This document shows positions 1-5,159 of a DNA stretch of 5,159 nt, piece by piece. The position numbers and the translations under genes were made by a program. The DNA lies in NCBI GenBank assembly GCA_016715105.1, contig JADKBO010000055.1, positions 1 to 5,159 on the forward strand, in the 5' to 3' direction. How positions within the stretch are numbered: position 1 is the stretch's first letter; the number at the start of each line of letters is the position of its first letter. The notes beneath the pieces are model-generated. The model was not told the DNA's origin. It worked only from the letters and a program-made list of their open reading frames with translations, and made no database searches. This DNA comes from Saprospiraceae bacterium (GTDB lineage Bacteria; Bacteroidota; Bacteroidia; Chitinophagales; Saprospiraceae).

Positions 1-253
1 GATATGAGTATTGACAGTGGCAGAGCCAGGATGGTCTATGGCTGAGACAGTATCTGCTTACCTGTGAAAGCTCTGGCTGTGAAATGCAATGAACAAGCAG
101 AGCGACAACTAAGAAAGTGCCTTTGGCACAGATAGTGAAGTAGAGCATTGTGCGTGGCAAAGAAGCAAAGCTAAGAGCATAGTATCGTGGGAATGAAATG
201 AAACTCTTAGTTGTGCATGAAGTGAAGCAAGTGTAGCATTAGAAAAACATTAT
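1..253. other. Non-coding region with imperfect inverted and direct repeats
   Basis: I find no convincing gene here; the longest open stretches are about 40 codons, have no start context and look like no known family. What can be seen is internal repetition. A 10-base inverted repeat pairs ACAACTAAGA (105-114) with TCTTAGTTGT (205-214). GTGCC-TTT-GGCAC (117-129) is a perfect short hairpin. CTTTGGCAC (121-129) pairs with GTGGCAAAG (154-162) with one mismatch. TCTGCTT (53-59) pairs with AAGCAGA (95-101). The stretch at about 149-182 resembles that at 211-242 (both begin TTGTGC and share GAAGCAA and GCAT), a period near 62 bases. It could be a structured RNA, the edge of a mobile or repetitive element, or degenerate intergenic repeats. 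Confidence 0.45.
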
Positions 254-295
254 TTATTTCTTCTTATTTGTCATCTTTCTAATGCTTTGCTTGCT
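226..295. repeat. Imperfect inverted repeat across the 3' end of the SecB-like gene
   Basis: AGCATTAGAAA (235-245) and TTTCTAATGCT (276-286) are perfect 11-base inverted repeats. Outside them a second block, AGCAAG (226-231) with CTTGCT (290-295), also pairs. The three bases between the blocks form one mismatch and two possible G-U pairs. The total stem is about 20 pairs around a 30-base loop that holds the stop codon of the SecB-like gene (254-256). Read on the minus strand it could stabilise or end the operon transcript, but no clean T-run follows, so an intrinsic terminator is not well supported. Confidence 0.45.
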
Positions 296-790
296 GAACT
301 GAATATTGGGATATGAGTACGAAAAGTAGGAAGAACAACACAGCATAAAATTATTAATCAATGTTACTAAAAAGGATCTCGGATCTACAATAGGAAGTAT
401 AGCATTGTGAAGATTTGTGCCTTGAACATTGTAAAACATTATTCCCCTGTAGTAGAAATAGAAATACCATTTATAGTAGTAATAAAATGGTCTGTAACTT
501 AAATCTTTTTTTTTATCAAAATATGATGATAATGATTCAACGTGATATACACAACTTACCTTTAGTTTTCCAATCATATTTTCTTTAGAATCCATAAATA
601 CGGATATACTGCATAAAACAACAAGAATATGATTTTCTTGACTAATTCTGTGTTCTAAATTGATTTCAAACTGAAAATTTGGATTTTCAGAACTTGGTAT
701 ATTAAGAGAAGTAAATGATGAATCAATTAATTCTATGGCTTTTATTTGAAAACTTATTTGCTTTGACTTTTCCATTCTAGGAAGTGACAT
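254..790 (-). CDS. SecB-like chaperone of a TAC-type module
   Basis: The 178-residue product resembles the SecB-like chaperones found beside toxin-antitoxin pairs. These bind unfolded antitoxin in the cytoplasm and sometimes help protein export. The beta-rich N-terminal part includes FEINLEHRIS (41-50). The most diagnostic part is the C-terminal block RGIMFYNVQGT (115-125) followed by AILPIVDP (130-137). Residues 104-114 (YYYKWYFYFYY) look foreign, but the +1 frame there reads TINGISISTT, the motif expected just before RGIMF. One extra T near 481-482 and one missing G in the run at 444-447 explain this without breaking the frame. The tail after residue 140 is not recognised. ATG at 790 overlaps a palindrome; ATG at 775 (MEKSK) is an alternative start. 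It is third in the likely operon, 75 bases after the antitoxin stop. Confidence 0.72.
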   Translation of the reverse strand: MSLPRMEKSKQISFQIKAIELIDSSFTSLNIPSSENPNFQFEINLEHRISQENHILVVLCSISVFMDSKENMIGKLKVSCVYHVESLSSYFDKKKDLSYRPFYYYYKWYFYFYYRGIMFYNVQGTNLHNAILPIVDPRSFLVTLINNFMLCCSSYFSYSYPNIQFSKQSIRKMTNKKK

Positions 791-808
791 TAGTTAACGT
801 TAACTAAT
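789..808. promoter_or_regulatory. 20-base perfect palindrome at the SecB-like start codon
   Basis: ATTAGTTAACGTTAACTAAT is perfectly self-complementary around the C798/G799 centre. It includes the first two bases of the ATG at 790 and lies between the antitoxin and chaperone genes. Its length and perfect symmetry suit a dimeric helix-turn-helix operator, and the antitoxin encoded just upstream is the obvious candidate ligand. As RNA it could instead form a hairpin over the start codon. Both roles are inferred; only the symmetry is seen. Confidence 0.5.
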
Positions 809-848
809 TTAATTTATGCACGTAACATTTTGAATTTGCCTAAGGTTC

Positions 849-878
849 CAAATGTATTGTGTCAATTAAACTACCAAA
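849..878 (-). promoter_or_regulatory. Possible internal promoter for the SecB-like gene
   Basis: On the minus strand TACATTTG (856-849) matches the Bacteroidota -7 consensus TAnnTTTG exactly. TTTG (878-875) lies 18 bases upstream as a -33 candidate, slightly close. Transcription would begin near 842-845 and leave a leader of about 55 bases containing the palindrome. The -33 box falls inside the end of the antitoxin gene. This would let the chaperone be made apart from the toxin and antitoxin. Short AT-rich boxes also arise by chance. Confidence 0.35.
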
Positions 879-1225
879 ACTCTCATTGGTGACGAATTGA
901 TTTGCTGACTAACAACAAAGTGATATTGAACTATCGTTTCATTCACTTTTTTGTTAGTATTAATCAATGAAATATCTAAAGCACATTCCAATTCTACCAA
1001 AGTATCAATAGTGAAATTATGTGTTCCAGACAGCCATTTTGAAATTATTGAAGGATTTTCTTTTCCAACTGTTGATAATAAATCTTTGTTTTTCAAGTTT
1101 TTAGCTTGCATTGCTTCTGCTATAAGCACAGCAATTTTCATTTTGCATCTGTTTGGGCTTTCTGTTCTATAGGTGTTATCTCATCCAATAGACTGTCTAG
1201 GGCACTTTTTATTTACTACTTTCAT
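866..1225 (-). CDS. XRE-family helix-turn-helix antitoxin, frameshifted
   Basis: The longest intact frame (1141-866, 91 residues) holds a Cro/CI-type helix-turn-helix: KNKDLLSTVG, then ENPSIISKWLSGTHNFTI with recognition helix near residues 30-37. This is the DNA-binding fold of HigA-like antitoxins, which neutralise the toxin and repress their own operon. The ATG at 1141 is not the true start. The frame ending there reads LDSLLDEITPIEQKAQTDAK (1200-1141), the usual N-terminal extension of these antitoxins. It joins if the four-A run at 1141-1144 regains one A. A second shift, one extra A in 1206-1210, links this to ATG 1225 and gives MKVVNKSALDSLL. The corrected protein is about 119 residues. 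ATG 1225 lies 4 bases after the toxin stop, so the two are co-transcribed. The C-terminal part after residue 61 of the intact frame, a likely toxin- or chaperone-binding part, is not recognised. Confidence 0.75.
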
Positions 1226-1229
1226 TTTT

Positions 1230-1740
1230 CTATATATCTTCATTAAATTCTAAATCTCCATCAAAATCAAAGCCATTATTTATATACCGAATTTCTTTAC
1301 TTTTTATTCTTTCTGTGATTTGGGAAGAAAGCCATCTAAGATCATAATTACTTGATGTTAAAACTGGATCTTGTTGAAATGTTCTAATGTCTTTCGACTT
1401 TGGTCCACCATACCCTACAATAATTAATTGGCTGCCGTATGTTTATACAATATAATCTCAGATTGCTGTCTGGATTGTCGAAAAGTGCGCAAACTCCATC
1501 ACCAGGACTTCCTTCGTTTTCTTTGAAAAATTGGGTTTCTAGCACCTGTTGACTTTCTATTGTTGTTAAACGCATTAATATATCTTTAGTTTCACTTTTA
1601 AATGAATTTACGTTGTCATTAACAAACTTGTCTAGCATAGAATCTTTTTCGCCATTTAAAACAATTGAGTATATTGATGCACCATTCCCACTTAAACGAT
1701 CAATTTTAACTAATTTACAATTTTTAATATTGTGCTGCAA
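1230..1740 (-). CDS. RelE/HigB-like toxin candidate, frameshifted
   Basis: The protein resembles the toxin partner of XRE antitoxins in Bacteroidota. The visible core is FFKENEGSPGDGVCALFDNP followed by SNLRLYCIKYGSQLIIVGYG and GPKSKDIRTFQQDP. The LRLY-x(n)-IIVG-x-GGxK pattern is like the strand and basic residues of HigB/RelE mRNA interferases, which cut ribosome-bound mRNA; that activity is inferred. The first frame stops at 1384. One extra base near 1441 hides the C-terminus, which ends GDLEFNEDI at TAG 1232-1230. A compensating pair, missing A at 1554-1556 and extra C at 1533-1535, masks the motif STGARNQFF, so the uncorrected frame reads ESQQVLETQFF. The corrected length is 169 residues. 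The start is doubtful: TTG at 1740 opens the frame, and no ATG precedes KIDRLSG. Confidence 0.65.
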
Positions 1741-1745
1741 AGGTA
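1738..1745 (-). promoter_or_regulatory. Possible -7 box upstream of the toxin-antitoxin operon
   Basis: TACCTTTG on the minus strand matches the Bacteroidota -7 consensus TAnnTTTG. No clear TTTG or TTG is visible at the -33 distance, so support is weak. If it is real, transcription starts near 1731-1734, downstream of the TTG at 1740. That TTG then could not be the start, and translation would begin at an unusual codon such as ATT 1728 on an almost leaderless mRNA. Confidence 0.25.
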
Positions 1746-1856
1746 ATCTATTTTACTTATAAGTGAACTAAAAATTTAAAAAATAATTACTTTAAAATGA
1801 AAATATCTATCAAGTTAAAAGTTTTACACTCTTATTTTACATAAACCAAAATATAT

Positions 1857-1876
1857 CTTGTCCAGACAAGTGGACA
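1857..1876. repeat. Small inverted repeat between hsdR and the toxin gene
   Basis: TGTCCA (1859-1864) and TGGACA (1871-1876) are perfect inverted repeats around a 6-base loop. The overlapping CTTGT (1857-1861) and ACAAG (1866-1870) can form a competing stem. The repeat lies about 25 bases past the hsdR stop and about 120 bases before the toxin start. It could be a weak hsdR terminator, although only a broken T-rich stretch follows on the minus strand, or an operator for the antitoxin. The rest of the spacer (1741-1900) is AT-rich and otherwise featureless. Confidence 0.3.
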
Positions 1877-1900
1877 GAATTTAAATCAAATCAAGTGTTA

Positions 1901-2710
1901 TCAAGGCTGTATATGTATTATCATATATACATTTTTAATTCTCGGTTCAGCTGCCAAGTTAGCACCATCACCAAAATTGATATTGTATTCCTTTGCTTCC
2001 GATAACTGATCTGCCAATAACTTGGCTTGCTCTATGACTGTTTCTGTGGCTTTTATCTCCATATCTGGTGGATAGCCGTGCTTGCGGAGTATTTTTTTGA
2101 CTGCGATACGCATTTTGGCTTGTACGTTTTCTCTTACTGTCCAGTCTATGCTTGTATTTTTTCTTACTGTGTCAACTAACTCTCTTGCTATGTGGCGTAG
2201 CACTTCGTCACCTAATACTGCTACTGCAGAATTACTTACTTCCAATGCAGAATAGAAAGCATACTCTCTAAAGTCCAAACCTAAATCTGTACCCTTGCGA
2301 TCAGCGTCTTTGATATCTTTTGCAAGACGTATCATTTCATCGATGACCTGAGCAGATGTGATTAGGTTGTTTTGATAATTCTTGACTGCTTGCTCCAACA
2401 TTTCCGAAAACTTTTTGGACTGAACCAAATTGGTTTTCTGTCTTGTTTTTATTTCCTCATTGAGCAATTTTTTAAGCAACTCTAAGGCAAGGTTTTTGTG
2501 TTCCATGCCTTTTACTTCTGCTAAGAACTCGTCTGACAATATAGAAATATCAGGCTTTTTGAGACCGGCAGCATCAAATATATCTACCACTTCATCTGAG
2601 ACAATGGCATCTGATAATATTTGTTTTATGGCTGTTTCTAATTCTTCATCCGTCTTGCCCCCTTGTGGTTGAGTGACTTTGACTATCCTTGCTTTGATAG
2701 CTTGAAACAA
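1901..2710 (-). CDS. hsdR: HsdR fragment 4: C-terminal helical domain
   Basis: The 269 residues match the C-terminal helical region of HsdR (DUF3387 type), which holds the subunit to the methylase core. Visible landmarks are KKFSEMLEQAVKNYQN, GLDFREYAFYSAL, WTVRENVQAKMRIAVKKILR and KHGYPPD. The family usually ends soon after a segment like VIEQAKLLADQLSE; here about 34 further residues ending HIQP follow before the TGA at 1903-1901. The ATG at 2710 is internal, not a true start. Upstream in the same frame the coding continues as SLTKAFAISVPHPYTSDIRD back to about 2804, where one missing A (GGAAAG for GGAAAAG) separates it from the previous fragment. Confidence 0.8.
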   Translation of the reverse strand: MFQAIKARIVKVTQPQGGKTDEELETAIKQILSDAIVSDEVVDIFDAAGLKKPDISILSDEFLAEVKGMEHKNLALELLKKLLNEEIKTRQKTNLVQSKKFSEMLEQAVKNYQNNLITSAQVIDEMIRLAKDIKDADRKGTDLGLDFREYAFYSALEVSNSAVAVLGDEVLRHIARELVDTVRKNTSIDWTVRENVQAKMRIAVKKILRKHGYPPDMEIKATETVIEQAKLLADQLSEAKEYNINFGDGANLAAEPRIKNVYMIIHIQP

Positions 2711-2772
2711 ACCTACTTCGTCTCTGATATCGGATGTATAAGGATGTGGTACAGAAATGGCAAATGCTTTGG

Positions 2773-3207
2773 TTAGTGATGATACACAACTGATAAATCT
2801 TTCTTTCCATTGTCAAAACCCAAAATATAGTTTGCTGCCTTGATAGGATAGTATAACTTTTCTTTATTGGTCAAGTCAAAGAATGATTTATAGTCAAAAC
2901 CTGTTGCTTGTGATTCGTCTTTAGGCTTTTCTGAAAACATCTGTGCGACAATTTCATACTTACCCATCATTACTGATGCGGCTTCTTCCTGATCAAATGC
3001 AGGTTTCTTACCGCCACTTTCTGTATAAACTGACAAAGCTTTTTTTAGGTCTGTAGCTATACCTATGTAATCTACGACCAAACCACCTTCTTTGTCTTTG
3101 TACACTCTGTTGACTCTTGCTATGGCTTGCATCAGATTATGTCCTTTCATCGGCTTATCGATATACAATGTATGCATACTTGGAGCATCAAATCCGGTAA
3201 GCCACAT
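2773..3207 (-). CDS. hsdR: HsdR fragment 3: helicase motifs V and VI
   Basis: This 144-residue open segment carries the end of the second RecA-like domain. MWLTGFDAPSMHTLYIDKPM is motif V and NLMQAIARVNRVYKDKEGG is motif VI, whose arginines are expected to act in ATP hydrolysis. DYIGIATDLKKALSVYTESG and the following residues match the linker to the helical domain. The frame is open upstream of the ATG at 3207 and reads KDPKTGLKIAIVRD, the expected lead-in, so that ATG is internal. The segment ends in an unrelated tail (DLSVVYHH) because of the missing A at 2804-2806; the intended reading is GKERFISCVSSLTKAF. Confidence 0.8.
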   Translation of the reverse strand: MWLTGFDAPSMHTLYIDKPMKGHNLMQAIARVNRVYKDKEGGLVVDYIGIATDLKKALSVYTESGGKKPAFDQEEAASVMMGKYEIVAQMFSEKPKDESQATGFDYKSFFDLTNKEKLYYPIKAANYILGFDNGKKDLSVVYHH

Positions 3208-3227
3208 ATCCCTAACGATTGCGATTT

Positions 3228-4010
3228 TTAAGCCTGTCTTTGGATCTTTGATCTGTCACCCAATGCTTTTCTTTTGGTCTTGCTTCTGATATGTCTTTGG
3301 AATGATTCTGGGTCGGATGAAGATCCTGTCATCACCACTTTGATCACACCTTCTTTATCATCATCACTATGCCATTCAGGTCTTATCTTCTCAATAGCTG
3401 CATATAAATCTACACATATCCTTCTACTCATACACACGATCATAGCTTTACCATCCAAAACAGCATCTCTGGATTCGAAATGCTGCACAATGTCTTTGGC
3501 TATCAATTCTATACTATGTTCATTCCAACTATGGCTTCTAAACTTGCCCATTTTGCTTTGAGTTTTTTGCCTACCTGTGAGTTCTTCTTTTTCAGTAAGT
3601 TCTTCGAATTCTTCATCAATTCTTGGTACTTCTTCAGGTTTGAGTTTTATCTTTGCCAACCGGTTTTCATAATAAATTCTGACCGTGGCTCCGTCTTCTA
3701 CGGCTTGTTGAATATCGTACACATCTATATAATCTCCAAATACTGCTTGTGTATTTTTATCGGTATTCTCAATGGGTGTACCTGTAAAACCTATAAAGGA
3801 AGCATAGGGTAGGGCATCTCTCATGTGTTTGGCAAAGCCGTCCATAAAATCATATTGGCTATGGTGGGCTTCGTCAGCAATCACAACTATATTCCTGCGG
3901 TCTGATAACTCATCAAACTTTCCTTTTATGCTTTTGAATTTACCATTGCCCAAATCCAATTTTCTTCTATCTCCGGAAGGAACTTTTGAATAGTGGTAAA
4001 ACGATACCAC
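3228..4010 (-). CDS. hsdR: HsdR fragment 2: helicase motifs II to IV
   Basis: The 260-residue segment includes the Walker B box DEAH (46-49, in VVIADEAHHSQYDF), motif III GFTGTPIE (74-81) and AMIVCMSRRICVDLYAAIEK, the start of the second RecA-like domain. Two errors cancel inside it. The uncorrected text KTQSKMGKFRSHSWNEHS fits no HsdR, while the neighbouring frame reads KLKAKWASLEAIVGMN, which does. An extra A in the six-A run at 3563-3568 and a missing A near 3517 explain this. The first 13 residues (MVSFYHYSKVPSG) are also out of frame; the real sequence is GGIVFTTIQKFLPEDRRKL. The end is lost through a missing T near 3251 (DRS for DRFKDP). Confidence 0.8.
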   Translation of the reverse strand: MVSFYHYSKVPSGDRRKLDLGNGKFKSIKGKFDELSDRRNIVVIADEAHHSQYDFMDGFAKHMRDALPYASFIGFTGTPIENTDKNTQAVFGDYIDVYDIQQAVEDGATVRIYYENRLAKIKLKPEEVPRIDEEFEELTEKEELTGRQKTQSKMGKFRSHSWNEHSIELIAKDIVQHFESRDAVLDGKAMIVCMSRRICVDLYAAIEKIRPEWHSDDDKEGVIKVVMTGSSSDPESFQRHIRSKTKRKALGDRSKIQRQA

Positions 4011-4167
4011 CTGATGCGACAGTAAGTAACGATTTGAGATGGTCCCTATCTTCTGCTTGTACTGGTGTTTTGCCTGAGTAAGTCTTTACTGGCAGAAAAG
4101 GTTTCAAACAACTGATCATCAAGATCATTTCTGTCTGTAAGTACTACCAATGTGGGATTTTCAAGTT

Positions 4168-5040
4168 CTAAAACCAATTTCCTGCATAGAATACCATAGT
4201 AAGACTTTTGCCTGATCCTTGTGTATGCTCAAACACACCTGCCCGCTGATCACCATCGTGTGATGTAGCAGATTTAGTAGTAGCCACTGCTTTATTGACG
4301 GCAAAATATTGGTGATATCTCGGTACAATCTTGGAGATTTCATCTTCATTTTGATGAAAAAGCGTAAAATGTCTGATTAGGTCAGGAAGGACTTTTTTAT
4401 TGAGCATGCCATGTGCCAATATTTCCATCTGTGGGATATCAGGATCAGCGACCAATAGTCCATCTATTGATTTCCAAGGTACAAAAAACTGTTTGGGTGC
4501 TGTGAGTGAACCATACAGGGCATCCCAACCATCAGAAACTACAAGGATGGCATTGTATTGGAAAAGGGATGGAATAGCTTGTTTGTAAGTCTGTAGCTGC
4601 TGAAAAGCGGTCTGTATGGTTGCATTTTCGCTGGCTGCATTTTTAAGTTCTATAACGACCAATGGCATGCCATTGATATATAAAATTATGTCAGGCCGTT
4701 TATTGGTATTTCCTTCAATTATAGTCAATTGGTTAATCACCAAAAACTCGTTGTTTTCGGGATTGGCATAGTCTATGAGCCAAACATTATCTCCTGCTAT
4801 TCGGTCATCTTTCCTATATTCCACATCCACGCCTTCTGTCAAGTATTTGTGAAACTGATAGTTATTTTGAAATAAATTAGGGCTATCCGATCTCAATACT
4901 TTTTTGAGTGCTTCTTCCTGGGCTTCGTATGGAATAGATGGATTGAACTTTGCAATGGATTCTTGTAAGCGAATTTTAAGGATTACTTCATTATATGCTC
5001 TTTCTGGCGATGATCCATCGGGAGAAATGTCTATAGCCAT
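4168..5040 (-). CDS. hsdR: HsdR fragment 1: nuclease domain and helicase motif I
   Basis: The 290-residue segment contains the RecB-family nuclease: RPDIILYINGMPLVVIELKN with D117, E131 and K133 as catalytic candidates, and the QxxxY motif Q148-Y152 (QLQTY) typical of type I HsdR. The Walker A motif is HTQGSGKS (272-279). All key residues are present. The ATG at 5040 is not the true start. The upstream frame reads EDHIEQVIIQEFIELGYQY then ING, and joins GIDISPDG if one T near 5035 is removed. The likely start is ATG 5138 (MSQKYKPCGSNI, needing one further correction near 5100) or GTG 5116. At the 3' end GGAAATTGG lacks an A (4178-4180); the restored reading is YAGKLVLELENPTLVVLTDR. Confidence 0.85.
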   Translation of the reverse strand: MAIDISPDGSSPERAYNEVILKIRLQESIAKFNPSIPYEAQEEALKKVLRSDSPNLFQNNYQFHKYLTEGVDVEYRKDDRIAGDNVWLIDYANPENNEFLVINQLTIIEGNTNKRPDIILYINGMPLVVIELKNAASENATIQTAFQQLQTYKQAIPSLFQYNAILVVSDGWDALYGSLTAPKQFFVPWKSIDGLLVADPDIPQMEILAHGMLNKKVLPDLIRHFTLFHQNEDEISKIVPRYHQYFAVNKAVATTKSATSHDGDQRAGVFEHTQGSGKSLTMVFYAGNWF

Positions 5041-5159
5041 TGATATACTGGTAGCCCAATTCTATAAACTCCTGTATGATTACTTGCTCTATGTGGTCTT
5101 CTAATATTACTGCCACACGGTTTATACTTTTGTGACATTACTTCTGCTACTTCTAACTC

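Larger units (their letters stand above)
1901..5138 (-). pseudogene. hsdR: Type I restriction endonuclease subunit HsdR, interrupted by single-base indels
   Basis: HsdR is the motor and nuclease subunit of a type I restriction-modification complex. With HsdM and HsdS it binds unmethylated DNA, pulls it in by ATP hydrolysis and cuts at a distance. The whole protein can be read in order: N-terminal EDHIEQ, PD-(D/E)XK nuclease, helicase motifs I to VI, and the helical C-terminal domain (DUF3387 type). Ten indels break it: near 5100, 5035, 4178-4180, 4068-4071, 3998-4001, 3970-3974, 3563-3568, 3517, 3251 and 2804-2806. Seven lie in or beside runs of identical bases. Correcting them gives about 1079 residues, a normal family length, with no key residue lost. 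Sequencing error therefore seems likelier than decay. HsdM and HsdS are not in view. The four large open segments are described separately. Confidence 0.8.

Noticed and set aside
1..253. CRISPR array or tRNA
   Set aside because: The repeats are imperfect, without even spacers of CRISPR size, and no cloverleaf or TTCRA-type T-arm was seen.
951..1172. 73-codon plus-strand open frame
   Set aside because: It lies antisense to the antitoxin helix-turn-helix and has no family resemblance; a shadow frame.
1909..1930. Inverted repeat TATATG/CATATA as an hsdR terminator
   Set aside because: It lies inside the hsdR coding end, is purely AT-rich apart from one pair, and has no following T-run.
2430..2672. 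80-codon plus-strand open frame
   Set aside because: It is antisense to the well-supported HsdR C-terminal domain and serine-rich in the way reverse frames often are.
3092..3812. Three overlapping plus-strand open frames (3092-3289, 3274-3561, 3480-3812)
   Set aside because: All are antisense to HsdR helicase motifs and have hydrophobic or cysteine-rich nonsense composition.
4161..4349. 62-codon minus-strand open frame
   Set aside because: It overlaps the HsdR Walker A region in another frame; the HsdR frame carries the conserved motif.
4400..5104. Plus-strand open frames at 4400-4588 and 4904-5104
   Set aside because: Both are antisense to the HsdR nuclease domain and show no recognisable features.
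1901..5138. Programmed frameshifting or several split HsdR proteins
   Set aside because: There are too many shifts in both directions, with no slippery heptamers plus structures noted; the same kind of shifts occurs in unrelated genes nearby, so error is simpler.

Overview
The window reads as a stretch of Bacteroidota-type chromosome. This rests on AT-rich non-coding DNA, no clear Shine-Dalgarno sites, two matches to the Bacteroidota -7 box TAnnTTTG, and proteins whose closest remembered relatives are from that phylum. No database search was possible. All recognisable genes lie on the minus strand.

Layout, high to low coordinate (direction of transcription): (1) positions 5138-1901, most of a type I restriction endonuclease gene, hsdR, broken into four large open frames plus short linking frames; (2) 1900-1741, a 160-base AT-rich spacer with a small inverted repeat; (3) 1740-1230, a RelE/HigB-like toxin candidate; (4) 1225-866, an XRE-type helix-turn-helix antitoxin beginning 4 bases after the toxin stop; (5) 790-254, a SecB-like chaperone preceded by a 20-base perfect palindrome; (6) 253-1, a non-coding region rich in imperfect inverted and direct repeats.

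Genes 3-5 have the order toxin, antitoxin, SecB-like chaperone. This matches a toxin-antitoxin-chaperone (TAC) module, as in Mycobacterium tuberculosis HigB1-HigA1-Rv1957. In such a module the antitoxin neutralises the toxin and represses the operon, while the chaperone protects an aggregation-prone antitoxin. Here the module lies directly downstream of a restriction enzyme gene, so the region looks like a defence or accessory locus. HsdM and HsdS are not in the window and would be expected beyond position 5159.

The strongest structural observation is that every gene carries single-base indels, mostly in short homopolymers. I located about 17 over roughly 4.9 kb. Some are compensating pairs that leave the frame open but scramble a conserved motif. 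Correcting each by one base restores family-typical protein: a 169-residue toxin, a 119-residue antitoxin, a 178-residue SecB-like protein and an HsdR of about 1079 residues. Substitution decay is not apparent and several unrelated genes are hit alike, so I favour sequencing or assembly error over true gene decay. The sequence alone cannot prove this.
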